From NCBI RefSeq assembly GCF_012027355.1, contig NZ_SNUH01000001.1, positions 1,054,001 to 1,118,000 of the forward strand: a stretch of 64,000 nt of DNA, given 5' to 3'. This DNA is from Thermococcus sp. M36. Lineage in GTDB: Archaea > Methanobacteriota_B > Thermococci > Thermococcales > Thermococcaceae. How positions within the stretch are numbered: the stretch's first letter is position 1; the number at the start of each line of letters is the position of its first letter. Position numbers and translations under genes: made by a program. Below the pieces are notes generated by a model that had not been told where the DNA came from, did no database searches, and was given only the letters and a program-made list of their open reading frames with translations. Of the stretch, positions 1-12,730 are shown piece by piece.

Positions 1-71
1 AGGTCGATGAAAGCTACGTCCTAAAAGACGGCGACGTCCTTAAAGTCCTCCCCGTGGTCTATGGAGGCTGA
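1..71 (+). CDS. C-terminal end of a MoaD/ThiS-like ubiquitin-fold sulfur carrier (partial)
   Basis: Only the last 22 codons are inside the window; the frame opens at base 3 and stops with TGA at 69-71. The residues read VDESYVLKDGDVLKVLPVVYGG, shown here as two parts: a beta-strand segment with DGD and VLPVV, then a terminal Gly-Gly. A C-terminal GG after a 'DGDxVxxxPxVxGG' stretch is the hallmark of MoaD/ThiS/Urm1-type small proteins, which carry sulfur as a thiocarboxylate or act as archaeal SAMP modifiers. Whether this one serves molybdopterin, thiamine or tRNA thiolation cannot be told from the fragment. Confidence 0.75.
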   Translation, partial: VDESYVLKDGDVLKVLPVVYGG

Positions 72-380
72 TCACTCCCCGGGCCCGTTGACGCACTCCA
101 TATTCATTGCGAGGAGCATCTCGACGAAACCGCTTTCTAGGTTTTCCTTTATCTTGTCTGCCAGCGATTTGAACTCGTCCAATGTGAGCGGCCTCTTCAT
201 TTTGAGCCACTTGATCTTCCCGTCGTTCTTGTCGAGGACGACTATCTCTCCATCGGTTATGAGAGGCACGTAGTTCATCTTTATCCCGTAGAGCTCCTCG
301 GCAAAGGCCAGCTTGGCCCTCATGAGTTCGAGGTAGTTTGCCAGATCCTCCCCGAGAATTCGCCTGAATTCTCTCTCCAT
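72..380 (-). CDS. Conserved hypothetical protein, about 102 aa
   Basis: Small soluble, mostly helical protein with a central beta segment (YVPLITDGEIVVLDKNDG) and a basic stretch (KIKWLKMKRPLTLDEFK). I do not recognise the family. The frame opens at 407, but the ATG at 380 (MEREFRR) is preceded by GGTGGGAG at a normal distance and is the better start; a TATA-like TTAATAAAGG lies near 408-418 on this strand. It ends one base from the stop of the plus-strand sulfur-carrier gene, so the two are convergent and effectively abutting. No membrane segments or signal peptide. Confidence 0.7.
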   Translation of the reverse strand: MEREFRRILGEDLANYLELMRAKLAFAEELYGIKMNYVPLITDGEIVVLDKNDGKIKWLKMKRPLTLDEFKSLADKIKENLESGFVEMLLAMNMECVNGPGE

Positions 381-505
381 TCTCCCACCGCTTAAAGCTC
401 GATGCACACCTTTATTAACCTATCGGGCATATCTGGGTAAGAGTGTCACTTTAATTTGTCCGAAAGGAAAATAAGGTGAAATGATGTATCACTCACGGTG
501 AGACC

Positions 506-2242
506 ATGCTGATGAAGTACGCCCACCACTTCCACGCCTACCAGCCCGGCGATATCGTTTACGTTCTCGATGGTGACGGTTCCAGGCCGATAGAGTACGA
601 GGAAAGGAAGAGCCCCGTTGCAGTTAAAATTCGCGGTGAAGAAGTTAAGGGTGAGAACTGGACACAGGCGATGCTCTACTCCTACGAGCATATCGCCGAC
701 ACTCTCTCGCGCATGAAGGGAATAAGCATAGATATCGAGCCCTTCACCTTCCTCATGCTCCTCCGCTACCACAAAAGCGCTTTTGAGGACGCTGTTGGGC
801 TTCTCCAGAGGTTCGACGCCGTCCCAACAACGCCTTTCCACCCCATAGTACCCCATCTTGATGAATTCGAGCAGAGGGTTCTGGCCAGGGTTTCCTTTGA
901 CTTCTACCGACCTTTCATCGGGAAAAAGTCCGTTGTCGGCTACTGGTTCCCAGAGGCGGTGATAACCCGGAGTAGCGCCTCAAGGGTCGAGTCCTCAACG
1001 GACAAAAAGCTGGTCTTCCTCCTCGACGAGAGGCAGCTCCTCTATGACTTCCCCCAGGCGAAGCACTCCTGCAACCGCTACGGCAAATCTTTCGTCTTCG
1101 GCAGGGAGTGGCACATAAGCGACGCCTTCGCCTTCAACACGCTCGACGTTCCGGGTTTGGTCTCGGCGACCCTTTCCTACCGCGACGACTACAAGGAGAA
1201 CCTCGGCGTCCCCTACCTGGTCTTCACGGCCAGTGACCTTGAGAGCCTCCTCGGGAATCCAGAACAGCTCGACCGCTTCACCGCCTGGATGGATGGGCTT
1301 GAGGCGAACGGCGTTAAGCGCGTCTCCGCGATGGAGTTCGTGGCCAGAAAGCTCTCCGGCGAGTTCAAGCGCCTCGACGGCGAGTGCTCCTTTGAGATTG
1401 GGGTTAAAGACTACTCCGCCTGGAGCGACTACTTTGACCTGAGCACCGACGGCAAGACGAGCGACTCCAGATGGCTCGGTTACCGCAGGGCCGACGGAAA
1501 AGTCTTCGCGAGGGAAGTAAACGGCAGGAAGATTTCCCAGCTCTGGAAGGTGGCGTTCACGAGGCTCTTTGAGGAGCTGAACAGGACGGTGAGGTTCGGC
1601 GTTCTGAGGGGGCTTGAAGACCTCGGCGTGGGGCCCTCAAATGCTGAGGAGTTCCTCGTCCGCTACGCGAGGCTCTTTTTCAGGGACTACTACGACTACT
1701 TTGACATGGAAACGTCTCTGGATTACGTGCTTGAGCCGGCAAACGGTGATAGAGAAGCCCTTAAGCTCGGAAGGGCCTACTACCTCATGCTGCTCTCCAA
1801 CCACTCCTGCCCGCGCTTCTGGGAGAACCTCGACACGCGCGTCGCCTTCGGCAACGTCTCGGTAATGTCAAAGGCCCTTATCGAGCTAATGGAGTACTTC
1901 GATGGGAACGAGCTCCAGGGTCTCTTCACCGAGGCCTACCTGAGGCTCCTCAACTTCGATAAGCTGTACTGCCTCTGGAACCTCGGCGTGATGCCGTCCA
2001 TTGAGGGATGGGAGGCAAGTGAAAAGGCCTGGAAAGATGCACTCAGTCCGGAGGTACCCAACAGTGCTTACAACGTCGTCACGAGGGCGGCCCTATACGT
2101 TGGAAAGAGAGACCTGAAGGGCGAACTCAGGAGTCTAATCGAACCCTACAACCTCGACTGGGCCGTAGCGGACACGGGCCACATACCGGGAGAGGTTCAC
2201 GGGCACTGGGAGAACCGAGAGTGGTGCGAGCATAGGGGGTGA
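506..2242 (+). CDS. Glycoside hydrolase family 57-like protein
   Basis: A 578-residue protein beginning with the GH57 signature: HHFHAYQPGD at residues 7-16 matches conserved region 1 (HxHQP-type), and GYWFPE near residue 145 matches region 2 (GxWxPE). GH57 enzymes are retaining alpha-glycan hydrolases or transferases (amylopullulanase, 4-alpha-glucanotransferase, branching enzyme, alpha-galactosidase) with a distorted TIM barrel. There is no signal peptide, so it should act in the cytosol, possibly on storage glycan or maltodextrin. Exact activity cannot be assigned; the length fits the shorter GH57 groups. The start ATG follows GGTGAGACC. It stands alone, divergent from the upstream hypothetical gene. 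Confidence 0.85.
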   Translation: MLMKYAHHFHAYQPGDIVYVLDGDGSRPIEYEERKSPVAVKIRGEEVKGENWTQAMLYSYEHIADTLSRMKGISIDIEPFTFLMLLRYHKSAFEDAVGLLQRFDAVPTTPFHPIVPHLDEFEQRVLARVSFDFYRPFIGKKSVVGYWFPEAVITRSSASRVESSTDKKLVFLLDERQLLYDFPQAKHSCNRYGKSFVFGREWHISDAFAFNTLDVPGLVSATLSYRDDYKENLGVPYLVFTASDLESLLGNPEQLDRFTAWMDGLEANGVKRVSAMEFVARKLSGEFKRLDGECSFEIGVKDYSAWSDYFDLSTDGKTSDSRWLGYRRADGKVFAREVNGRKISQLWKVAFTRLFEELNRTVRFGVLRGLEDLGVGPSNAEEFLVRYARLFFRDYYDYFDMETSLDYVLEPANGDREALKLGRAYYLMLLSNHSCPRFWENLDTRVAFGNVSVMSKALIELMEYFDGNELQGLFTEAYLRLLNFDKLYCLWNLGVMPSIEGWEASEKAWKDALSPEVPNSAYNVVTRAALYVGKRDLKGELRSLIEPYNLDWAVADTGHIPGEVHGHWENREWCEHRG

Positions 2243-2341
2243 TACTTTCGAAACTTTATAATTTTGGTGTGCCTAACATTTAAAGCCGGGACGCATTGCG
2301 TGGTGGCGCTTGCAGTCCATAAGTACTGTGGAGGGATGGAA

Positions 2342-2560
2342 TTGGGTGGATCGAAGTCCGCTGATGAAAGGCCTCTCCTGGAGCATCTGCTGTCAAAGCT
2401 GGGGGGTAAGGGCTACATTGAGATAAAACGCATCCTGGAAGAGGTCAATAAAACAGATTCAGGCCTTAAAATCCTCCTTTTGGTCTCTCAGGCCCCACTT
2501 CTCTCTGCTCAGGAAGAGGTAAGCCTCCTCCTTCAGCTCCTTGGGGACATAGTCTACTAG
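2342..2560 (+). CDS. Possible small gene overlapping the 3' end of cca (uncertain)
   Basis: A TATA-like sequence (ACTTTATAATT, about 2250-2260) lies upstream of an open frame. GGAGGG at 2330-2335 fits a TTG start at 2342, giving a protein of about 72 residues (MGGSKSADERPLLEHLL...). The first 40 residues look like a plausible helical domain (GYIEIKRILEEV). From 2459 on, the frame runs antisense to the end of the CCA-adding enzyme gene, and the low-complexity Leu-rich tail is typical of an antisense shadow. It may be a truncated gene whose true 3' part has been lost, or not a gene at all. Confidence 0.3.
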   Translation: MGGSKSADERPLLEHLLSKLGGKGYIEIKRILEEVNKTDSGLKILLLVSQAPLLSAQEEVSLLLQLLGDIVY

Positions 2561-3847
2561 GACGCTAGCCCGTTTTATCCCCTCCCTTATGCCCTTGCCG
2601 AGGGAGACCTGGTTCTTTCCGAGCATCTCCCAGAGAACATCCACGACGTGCTCGCTCACCCTCTTCTCAGCGTAGAGCCTCTTGCCTATCAGCCAGACCC
2701 TCTCGTTCTTCCTGTAGAAGTCTCGACCCATCTCGGTGAAGAACTCCGGGCCGGGCTTTATCCGTACCCTCTCGCGCTCGATCCTGTCAACTTCGAGCAT
2801 AATGACTGCCTTTTTTCCGGAGTACCCAATATCCCAGCCGAGGACTCTGAAGCCTTCCCTCTCGAGTGCCTTCTCGAATCCCCTCGCGCTCCTCTCCAGC
2901 TGGGGAAGGAGGAGGTCGTCAACTAGTTCTGGTTTCTCAAACAACAGGGTTACGAGGTGGGTTCCCTTCCTCCTGAGCTCGGCGAGGTAGCTGCCCGCTT
3001 TCGGTCTCCCCGGGAAGAAAAATCCGGCGGAAGGTTTCTCCATGAACTGGCTTGCCTTGAAGTAAAACCTCCCGTACTTCTCCCAGCCCAGATTGGCGGC
3101 AACGTTCCGCCTCGGGTCAACGGGGTCTATGACTATGATGGGGCGGTCTTCTTCCGCTTCCCGCTTTATGGTCTTCATGGCGATCTTGTACTCGCGTTTT
3201 AGCCAGTTTCCGGGGTCGATTATCTTCTGCCTCAGCATGAAGTCGGCATTTTCAAGGACGCCCGTGAACGACCCGTATTTGATGACCAAAATCTCCGCCA
3301 GATAACCTGAGAATCCGCGCACGTAGATCTCGCTACCGTAGGCGCCGATGCCCTTGAGAAACCTCTTGAGGAGTCTGACCTCATCGTTTCTCCCCCTGAG
3401 GTTTTCGAGAACCCACTCCGTATGGAGTATCGAGCGGTCTACGGCAGTCTTCACGTCCCTCCAGCTTTCCACGTCGTAGCACGGAACTAGGTCAACCTTA
3501 ACCCCCTTATAGCGCGCCCTCACGTACGGATGTTCCGCATAAGCTATTTCATAGGAGTCAAGCTTCTCCGCTATGGCCTTCCCCAATTCTAGGCCTTTTT
3601 CCCGGAGCTCTTTGAGGGGGATGTCTGGAGGGAAAGCCAAGAAAAGGTCAACGTCGTGGTCTCCAGCCAAGTAGGTGTCCTTCGCGAGCGAGCCGACGAA
3701 GTAGGGAGTAACGTCGAGGCCGAGGCTTTCTATTGTTCCTTTCGCTATCTCCCTCAGCTCGACCATCAGTCTCTCGACGAAGGCCCTCTCCTCTTCGCTT
3801 GGCCGGATTTTGGCCAGAACCTCCCCAATGACTTCCTCGACGTCCAT
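2459..3847 (-). CDS. cca: CCA-adding enzyme (archaeal tRNA nucleotidyltransferase)
   Basis: Class I (archaeal) tRNA nucleotidyltransferase that adds or repairs the 3'-CCA end of tRNAs using CTP and ATP. The polymerase-beta-type active site is clear: the GS motif followed by AGDHDVDLF (residues 65-73 of the longer form), with two catalytic Asp in DVD. About 462 residues agrees with the archaeal family (about 440-460). Two close starts exist, 3856 (MRAMDVEE) and 3847 (MDVEE); the second starts just inside the end of thpR, whose stop is at 3853-3855, and either is possible. Co-transcribed with thpR, another tRNA-linked activity, with a few bases of overlap. Confidence 0.93.
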   Translation of the reverse strand: MDVEEVIGEVLAKIRPSEEERAFVERLMVELREIAKGTIESLGLDVTPYFVGSLAKDTYLAGDHDVDLFLAFPPDIPLKELREKGLELGKAIAEKLDSYEIAYAEHPYVRARYKGVKVDLVPCYDVESWRDVKTAVDRSILHTEWVLENLRGRNDEVRLLKRFLKGIGAYGSEIYVRGFSGYLAEILVIKYGSFTGVLENADFMLRQKIIDPGNWLKREYKIAMKTIKREAEEDRPIIVIDPVDPRRNVAANLGWEKYGRFYFKASQFMEKPSAGFFFPGRPKAGSYLAELRRKGTHLVTLLFEKPELVDDLLLPQLERSARGFEKALEREGFRVLGWDIGYSGKKAVIMLEVDRIERERVRIKPGPEFFTEMGRDFYRKNERVWLIGKRLYAEKRVSEHVVDVLWEMLGKNQVSLGKGIREGIKRASVLVDYVPKELKEEAYLFLSREKWGLRDQKEDFKA

Positions 3848-3852
3848 CGCCC

Positions 3853-4407
3853 TCACTCCGCGAGCTCGAACCTCGCAACGGTCTCGTAAATCGGTCCCTT
3901 TGGAGTCAGCGTGCTCTTCTTCAGCTCTATTGCCTCAACATCAAACTCGCCGAAGTCCTCGTTGGCGAGGTCTTTCAGAGCCATCGCCAGCTCCAGCTTG
4001 TCCCTAACGAACTTCACCCTGCCGATGGTTACGTGTGCGACGAAGTCCTTCTCCTTCTTGAAGCCGAGCCTCCTCATCTCGCGCTCGACGTCGCTCGCTA
4101 TAGCCTTAATCCCCTCATCGTTCTCGATGCCTGCCCAGATGACGCGGACGTAATTCGGGTTCGGGAAGACGCCTATCCCCTTCACCTTAACCCTATGCTT
4201 CCTGTGCCTCTTCGCTATCTCGGCGAGGGCCTTCTTTACCTCCTCCGCTAAAGCTTCGTCAATCTCCCCAAGGAACTTCAGCGTGACGTGGAAGTTCTCC
4301 CTTTCGACGAACTTTATCTTTGCCGACTTGCTCCCTATCCTTTCCTGGGCTTTCATCAGGTTGTCCCTAACTTCATCGCTGACATCTATCGCTATGAACG
4401 CCCTCAC
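3853..4407 (-). CDS. thpR: RNA 2',3'-cyclic phosphodiesterase (LigT / 2'-5' RNA ligase family)
   Basis: Member of the 2H phosphoesterase superfamily, opening 2',3'-cyclic phosphates and joining or cleaving 2'-5' linkages in tRNA halves in vitro. Both HxT motifs are present: HVTLKFLG and HVTIGRV, about 85 residues apart. The usual start MRAFIAID corresponds to a GTG at 4407; the frame extends upstream to an ATG at 4458, but that extension is hydrophobic and unlike the family. The 184-residue length is typical. It is the first gene of a two-gene unit with cca. Confidence 0.9.
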   Translation of the reverse strand: MRAFIAIDVSDEVRDNLMKAQERIGSKSAKIKFVERENFHVTLKFLGEIDEALAEEVKKALAEIAKRHRKHRVKVKGIGVFPNPNYVRVIWAGIENDEGIKAIASDVEREMRRLGFKKEKDFVAHVTIGRVKFVRDKLELAMALKDLANEDFGEFDVEAIELKKSTLTPKGPIYETVARFELAE

Positions 4408-4465
4408 CGCTACCACCGAGAAAAGTTTGAAAGAGGGGTTAAAGAGGTTTCGAGTCAACGTTTCT

Positions 4466-4783
4466 TCATGACGTCAAAAGGATTTTTTCGATGAGAACCA
4501 CCAAAGCCAGCTCTATGATGAGGCCGAGGAGCGTGAAATACTCCCTCCTGATGTTGATGATGAAGGCTAAGGCAAGCCACAAGAGCGTGAATGCCCCGAT
4601 TGCTGTCAGTTCCCCCTCTGGAATGCTCCCATCGAGGTATCCCCCAAGCACGATCATGAAAATTAGTCCACCAATTTGAACCCACATCCATTGGCGGTTG
4701 ATTTGTCGTGGGAAGTCCATGAATGCCAGTGCAAAAAGGAAGAGGAAGTAAATGAATGGAAGCACGAAAGTCCAGCGCTTCAT
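4466..4783 (-). CDS. Small four-helix membrane protein
   Basis: About 105 residues, nearly all hydrophobic, with four likely membrane segments: [48 protein letters not shown] and [15 protein letters not shown]. The ATG at 4783 is preceded by GAGGTGAAA and is a better start than the frame start at 4819. It lies 10 bases after the stop of the secreted glycine-zipper protein gene and shares its strand, so the two are probably co-transcribed. I do not recognise the family. Position and size would suit an accessory or immunity-like partner of the upstream protein, but that is inference. Confidence 0.65.
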   Translation of the reverse strand: MKRWTFVLPFIYFLFLFALAFMDFPRQINRQWMWVQIGGLIFMIVLGGYLDGSIPEGELTAIGAFTLLWLALAFIINIRREYFTLLGLIIELALVVLIEKILLTS

Positions 4784-4793
4784 GCTTTTCACC

Positions 4794-5678
4794 TCAAGGA
4801 TTCGGTAAATGGTAGTCATTTTTAAGTGTGTAGCTGGCTATTCTGAGGTATTTTAGAACGGGTTCGTACACATATCCTGGGGGTACCCAGCGCCAGTGAT
4901 ATTCCCATTTCCAAGCGAACCATATCCATAAGCAACCATATTCATCTAAAAGGTAGTGTCCGAATGCTATCCCCCCTGCCAAGCCTACTATAGCTCCAAC
5001 AATAGCTCCCGGCACATTGGCGAAGTAAGCACCTATGGCGGCTCCTAATGCAGTAGGCCCAACCTGAAGGATGAACGCTGATTTTGCATTGGAGAAGTGC
5101 AGGTGTGTAAGCTTATTGCCTTTGATTGAAACAGTGTCCCATGGTTCTATCCCATAGTACTCGTAATCTGGATGTGGGTACCGTATCATGTAGCCTTTGA
5201 CAAAGTATACTCCATCCCACCAGTAGTGTTGCTGTGTATTATAAGCTATGGTAGTGGAAGGCTCTTTATTTATTAATGGCTTTGATATCAACTGTTTTGT
5301 TCTCAATCCGGGGGCTATTATATTTATGGGAGTCCTTATGGAGTAATTGGCTCCTGAGGAATCTCTGACTGTCAATAGGTATGAGTTATCAATCTTGGTG
5401 GAGGTCATATAAACAACGTCTACCATCTTATCTGTAGTTGTGTTCTTGATTAGTATCGTTGCTTCATTGCCATTGGTTTTGTAGTCAATCAGTATGTCTC
5501 CAAAAATAAAGACCTGTCTTGTAGGGGTATTCACTAAGAGTCTAGTTGGGAGCTCTTTCATAACTACTACCTTTGCGTGAGGATCTTGGGCGGAACTTGA
5601 CATCGCTGCCGCGCTTCCTACAGTTAACCCGACCATCAGCAGTCCCAACAGGACTGCCAACAGTGGCTTCCACCGCAA
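4794..5678 (-). CDS. Secreted protein with a C-terminal glycine zipper
   Basis: About 294 residues. The N-terminus (MRWKPLLAVLLGLLMVGLTVGSAAA) is a classical signal peptide with an Ala-x-Ala cleavage site. The middle is beta-rich and aromatic. Near residues 215-245 comes a glycine-zipper stretch (ALGAAIGAYFANVPG, then AIVGAIVGLAGGIAFG), followed by a Trp-rich tail (CLWIWFAWKWEYHWRW). The start is judged to be the TTG at 5678: AAGGAGGTG ends six bases before it, whereas the GTG at 5687 lies inside that ribosome-binding site. Glycine zippers with aromatic tails occur in membrane-inserting peptides and bacteriocins; a function here is not established. Confidence 0.7.
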   Translation of the reverse strand: MRWKPLLAVLLGLLMVGLTVGSAAAMSSSAQDPHAKVVVMKELPTRLLVNTPTRQVFIFGDILIDYKTNGNEATILIKNTTTDKMVDVVYMTSTKIDNSYLLTVRDSSGANYSIRTPINIIAPGLRTKQLISKPLINKEPSTTIAYNTQQHYWWDGVYFVKGYMIRYPHPDYEYYGIEPWDTVSIKGNKLTHLHFSNAKSAFILQVGPTALGAAIGAYFANVPGAIVGAIVGLAGGIAFGHYLLDEYGCLWIWFAWKWEYHWRWVPPGYVYEPVLKYLRIASYTLKNDYHLPNP

Positions 5679-5889
5679 GTGGTTCACCTCCTTATAGTTT
5701 TTGCATTACTATTTGGATGGTTTATCCCTTATAAGCTTTTCCTTTTACTAATTGTAATTATCTTTTCTTTTTTTTCAAGTATGAATTTATTCTAATTTAT
5801 ATTTCCCTTTTAGAACCGTTCAAAAGAAGCCTATGTAAAAGAGTTGTATAGACGTGCAACAGGGAGTGCGATAAGTGTAAAAGAAAACC

Positions 5890-6351
5890 TCACTCCCTCA
5901 CAACAACAGGGAACTCCTCCCAGGGGAAGACTATCCACTTGTCTGTCCTGAAGACGTAGAAGTCGGGAACGACCTTGGTCCAGGGCTTCGTGCTGAGGCA
6001 GGCGACCTTGACCTCGCTGGCCCCGGCCTTCTTGACCTCTTCGATGACGACTTCGAGGGTCTTCCCGGTATCGCTGACGTCGTCGACGATAACGACCTTC
6101 TTGCCCTCTAGCGAGCCGTGGAGGGGAATGGTTATGAGCGGCTTCTCCAGCCTCTCCTCGATGTCCTTGTAGAACTTGACGTCGATGACCTTGACCTCTA
6201 AGTCGCCGAGGATGTGGCTGAGCCTCACGGCCGGAATAAGCCCGCCTCTCGCTATGCCGACTATGACATCGGGTTTATACTCCCTGAGCCTGTCGGCGAG
6301 CGCGAATATCGCCCTGTCCACCTGCCACCATGTGAGGTAAACCTTGTCCAT
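5890..6351 (-). CDS. Purine (xanthine/hypoxanthine-type) phosphoribosyltransferase
   Basis: Type I phosphoribosyltransferase that joins a purine base to PRPP in salvage. The PRPP-binding loop VVIVDDVSDTGKT is intact at about residues 87-99, with the upstream flexible-loop region GIARGGLIPA. The ATG at 6351 (MDKVYLTWW) follows GGAGGTG and gives 153 residues, the usual length for the Thermococcales protein annotated as xanthine-guanine-type PRTase; the in-frame ATG at 6390 adds 13 unsupported residues. Base specificity cannot be read from the motifs. It is preceded by a short spacer from nrdJ and followed by 211 AT-rich bases with no gene. Confidence 0.9.
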   Translation of the reverse strand: MDKVYLTWWQVDRAIFALADRLREYKPDVIVGIARGGLIPAVRLSHILGDLEVKVIDVKFYKDIEERLEKPLITIPLHGSLEGKKVVIVDDVSDTGKTLEVVIEEVKKAGASEVKVACLSTKPWTKVVPDFYVFRTDKWIVFPWEEFPVVVRE

Positions 6352-6486
6352 GTCAACACCTCCGAATAGCGTGAGTTTTGACCCCCGCAACTTAAGGCTT
6401 TCGGGTGATGGATAGAAGTTAAAGTCCCCCGCTTAAAAAGCCTCCGTTGGCAGGAAAATGTCAAAATCAAGAAAAGGTGGAGGGGA

Positions 6487-10641
<4,155 letters not shown>

Positions 10642-10768
10642 CTATGGACTCCACCCCTACATATACCTTACTCCGGTTGTGTTTGCCGGGGTGACGAATT
10701 TCTGTCTTTTACTTTGCCTGGGGGGTAAAGGGATAGAAAAGGAAGATGTCGGATAATTTATCCAAATG

Positions 10769-11203
10769 TCAAAGGCTTTCGTAGACCAGTTTGAGCCTGT
10801 AGGCGTGTTTAAGCTCTTCCCCGGCCATCATTCTGAAAATGTGAGACAGAGAGCCGTCCAGAATTTCGGCAAGCTTCGTGTACAGTTCGTAGGCGTGTTT
10901 TTCCCTTATCAGGGCTTCCAGAACGAGGTCTTCGAGGGTTTTGGGTTCGGCCCTTTCGTCCTTCAGCATGGGCTCGAGGGAGAGTGAGTCGAGGTAGTCT
11001 ATGACCGCCGTTTTCTCTAGGCTGTCTCTGGAGAGCATGCCCTCAACAGTCTTCCTGTGTCTGAGCTCTTCTTCCGCTATTATTCTGAATGTCTCGGCCA
11101 GTTCTGGCCTCTCAAATGTGGCGAAGGTTTCGCCTAGCTTGTGGAGGTTGTAGAGCTCGTTCTCCTGCCAGATTAGCTTCTCCAGGAGCTCTCGAAGGTT
11201 CAT
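10769..11203 (-). CDS. Ferritin-like (rubrerythrin-type) di-iron protein
   Basis: 144-residue four-helix protein. Metal-ligand motifs of the ferritin-like fold are visible on the helices: ENELYNLH early, EEELRHRK around residue 45, REKHAYELY around residue 95 and EELKHAYRLK near the C-terminus. There is no rubredoxin domain, so it is a stand-alone ferritin-like domain, commonly linked to peroxide reduction or iron handling in anaerobes. It overlaps the upstream HAD phosphatase gene by four bases (ATGA), implying a shared transcript. Substrate and redox partner are unknown. Confidence 0.8.
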   Translation of the reverse strand: MNLRELLEKLIWQENELYNLHKLGETFATFERPELAETFRIIAEEELRHRKTVEGMLSRDSLEKTAVIDYLDSLSLEPMLKDERAEPKTLEDLVLEALIREKHAYELYTKLAEILDGSLSHIFRMMAGEELKHAYRLKLVYESL

Positions 11204-12018
11204 GACCCCTCCTCCAGTTTAACTCTGACGTACTCGACCAGCTCTTTAACGCTTGGCAGTATCAGATCTGGCCTCACGTCGCTCTTTTCAACGTCTTCGA
11301 GGCTGCTGACCCCGGTCAAAACCATTACGGCCTTCATGCCAAAGTGTTTGGCGAATGCTATATCCGTGTCCAGCCTGTCGCCGACCATCCAGATCTCGTC
11401 CACGCCGTCGAGCTTCTCCCTGGCGACTTCGTAGGCCGGTTCGTTCGGCTTTCCTATGATGATGGGCTCAACCCCGGTTGACGCCTTCAGCGCTGCTATT
11501 ATTGAGCCTGCCCCGGGATAGAGGCCCTCCTCCGCAGGGTACGTCGTGTCGGGGTTGGTGCCTATGAAGCGCGCCCCGTTTCTTATGGCCAGCGTGGCGT
11601 ACTTGAGCTTCTCGTAGGTCAGGTCGGGATCGAGGCCGACGACGACGTATTTGACTTCTTTCCACAGGCCGTTTCTGGCTTCATCAACGCCAACGACTCC
11701 CCAGCGGAGGCGCTCCATCTCTCTGTGGAGCCCATCACCTCCGATGACGAAGGTTTTCCCTGGCTCGAAGTGTCTGGCCATGTATAGTCTCGTGGCGAGG
11801 CCGGAGGTGATTATCCTCTCTTCTGGTACCTCAATACCCATTGAGAGAAGCTTCTCGCGGTACATGGCGGGGTCTCTGGTTGAGTTGTTGGTCAGGAAGG
11901 CGAAGGGGATGTTTCTCTCCTTCAGGAATTTTATCAGCTCTTTTGCCCCTTCAATTGGTTTGCTCCCGCGGTAGATAACGCCGTCCATGTCGAATATGAT
12001 GCCTATTTTTTTGGGCAT
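11200..12018 (-). CDS. HAD-superfamily phosphatase, NagD/4-nitrophenylphosphatase type
   Basis: 272-residue HAD hydrolase of the NagD-like subfamily (C2-cap type IIA). Motif I is DMDGVIYRG with both Asp of the nucleophile pair; motif II Thr is in FLTNNSTRD; motif III Lys is in IIGKPNEPAY; motif IV is MVGDRLDTDIAFA. The TNNSTR loop and length fit archaeal p-nitrophenyl phosphatases, whose natural substrates are small phosphorylated metabolites. It leads a two-gene unit with the ferritin-like protein. The natural substrate cannot be inferred. Confidence 0.88.
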   Translation of the reverse strand: MPKKIGIIFDMDGVIYRGSKPIEGAKELIKFLKERNIPFAFLTNNSTRDPAMYREKLLSMGIEVPEERIITSGLATRLYMARHFEPGKTFVIGGDGLHREMERLRWGVVGVDEARNGLWKEVKYVVVGLDPDLTYEKLKYATLAIRNGARFIGTNPDTTYPAEEGLYPGAGSIIAALKASTGVEPIIIGKPNEPAYEVAREKLDGVDEIWMVGDRLDTDIAFAKHFGMKAVMVLTGVSSLEDVEKSDVRPDLILPSVKELVEYVRVKLEEGS

Positions 12019-12048
12019 GAAAGAAGAAATGGTGGGGGGTTTAAAAGT

Positions 12049-12648
12049 TCACTGTTCCGCGGTCAGTTCAATGTCAACGCTGGTTCTGTCGGTTTGGCAC
12101 TCGTTGCCCGCGTTTTCTGAGAACGCTATTTTCAGGGTTATTTTGGCGGTGTTTCCTGGGGCAATTTTTTCGTCCAGGGCGAGAGTGATTAGGTTTCCGT
12201 TCAGCTCGGCCAGGCTCTTGCCGGTGATGTTTTCCACGCTGGTGGTTTTTCCTCCCGCTTCGACTGTAATTGAGGTTATTATGAGGTTGCCGCTGAGCTC
12301 TCCCCTGTCGGGTGTGCTGTCCACGGCGGCTTCGGATGGTGAGAGGGGGCCGTCTTCGTAGTCATTGACGTGGAGCGTCATGGTGAGCTTTGATACGGGA
12401 ACGTCGCCGCGGTTTTTAACGTAGAGCACTACCTCTCTGCTGTCGCCTGGCTTCAGGTTTGAGAACTCGAAGAGTTTGAGGTCGTTGTAGAAGCGTGAGT
12501 TGTCTTTGCTGATGGCTATATCGAACTTCCCGGAGCTTATCTCGTTGTTCTCTGAGTGGGCGATGTCTGTAAATATGGAGCGTGCTGAACCTGCAAGTAC
12601 CAGCAGGGCAGCGAGAATGCCAACTGCTACAACTACTCCGTGTTTCAT
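12049..12648 (-). CDS. TasA/CalY (camelysin)-like secreted filament-type protein
   Basis: About 199 residues. The N-terminus (MKHGVVVAVGILAALLVLAGSARSIFTD) is a signal or anchor segment followed by FTDIAHSENNEISSGKFDIAIS, which closely follows the TasA/CalY pattern (short post-signal segment, then N-x-F-x-A/S-G-x-L/F-D). A beta-sandwich-like body has the NLKPGDSREVVLYVKNRGD strand typical of this family. Bacterial TasA forms biofilm fibres, and archaeal TasA homologues form bundling pili. The ATG at 12648 follows AGGTGGTGCC; the open frame extends to 12714. Next gene upstream encodes a DUF1616 membrane protein. Confidence 0.75.
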   Translation of the reverse strand: MKHGVVVAVGILAALLVLAGSARSIFTDIAHSENNEISSGKFDIAISKDNSRFYNDLKLFEFSNLKPGDSREVVLYVKNRGDVPVSKLTMTLHVNDYEDGPLSPSEAAVDSTPDRGELSGNLIITSITVEAGGKTTSVENITGKSLAELNGNLITLALDEKIAPGNTAKITLKIAFSENAGNECQTDRTSVDIELTAEQ

Positions 12649-12730
12649 ATGGCACCACCTGCAGTAGTAGATCAAAAAGGTTACGCATGGAAAGCTTATA
12701 AAATTTTCTCCCAAAATAGTAAGAAGTGGC

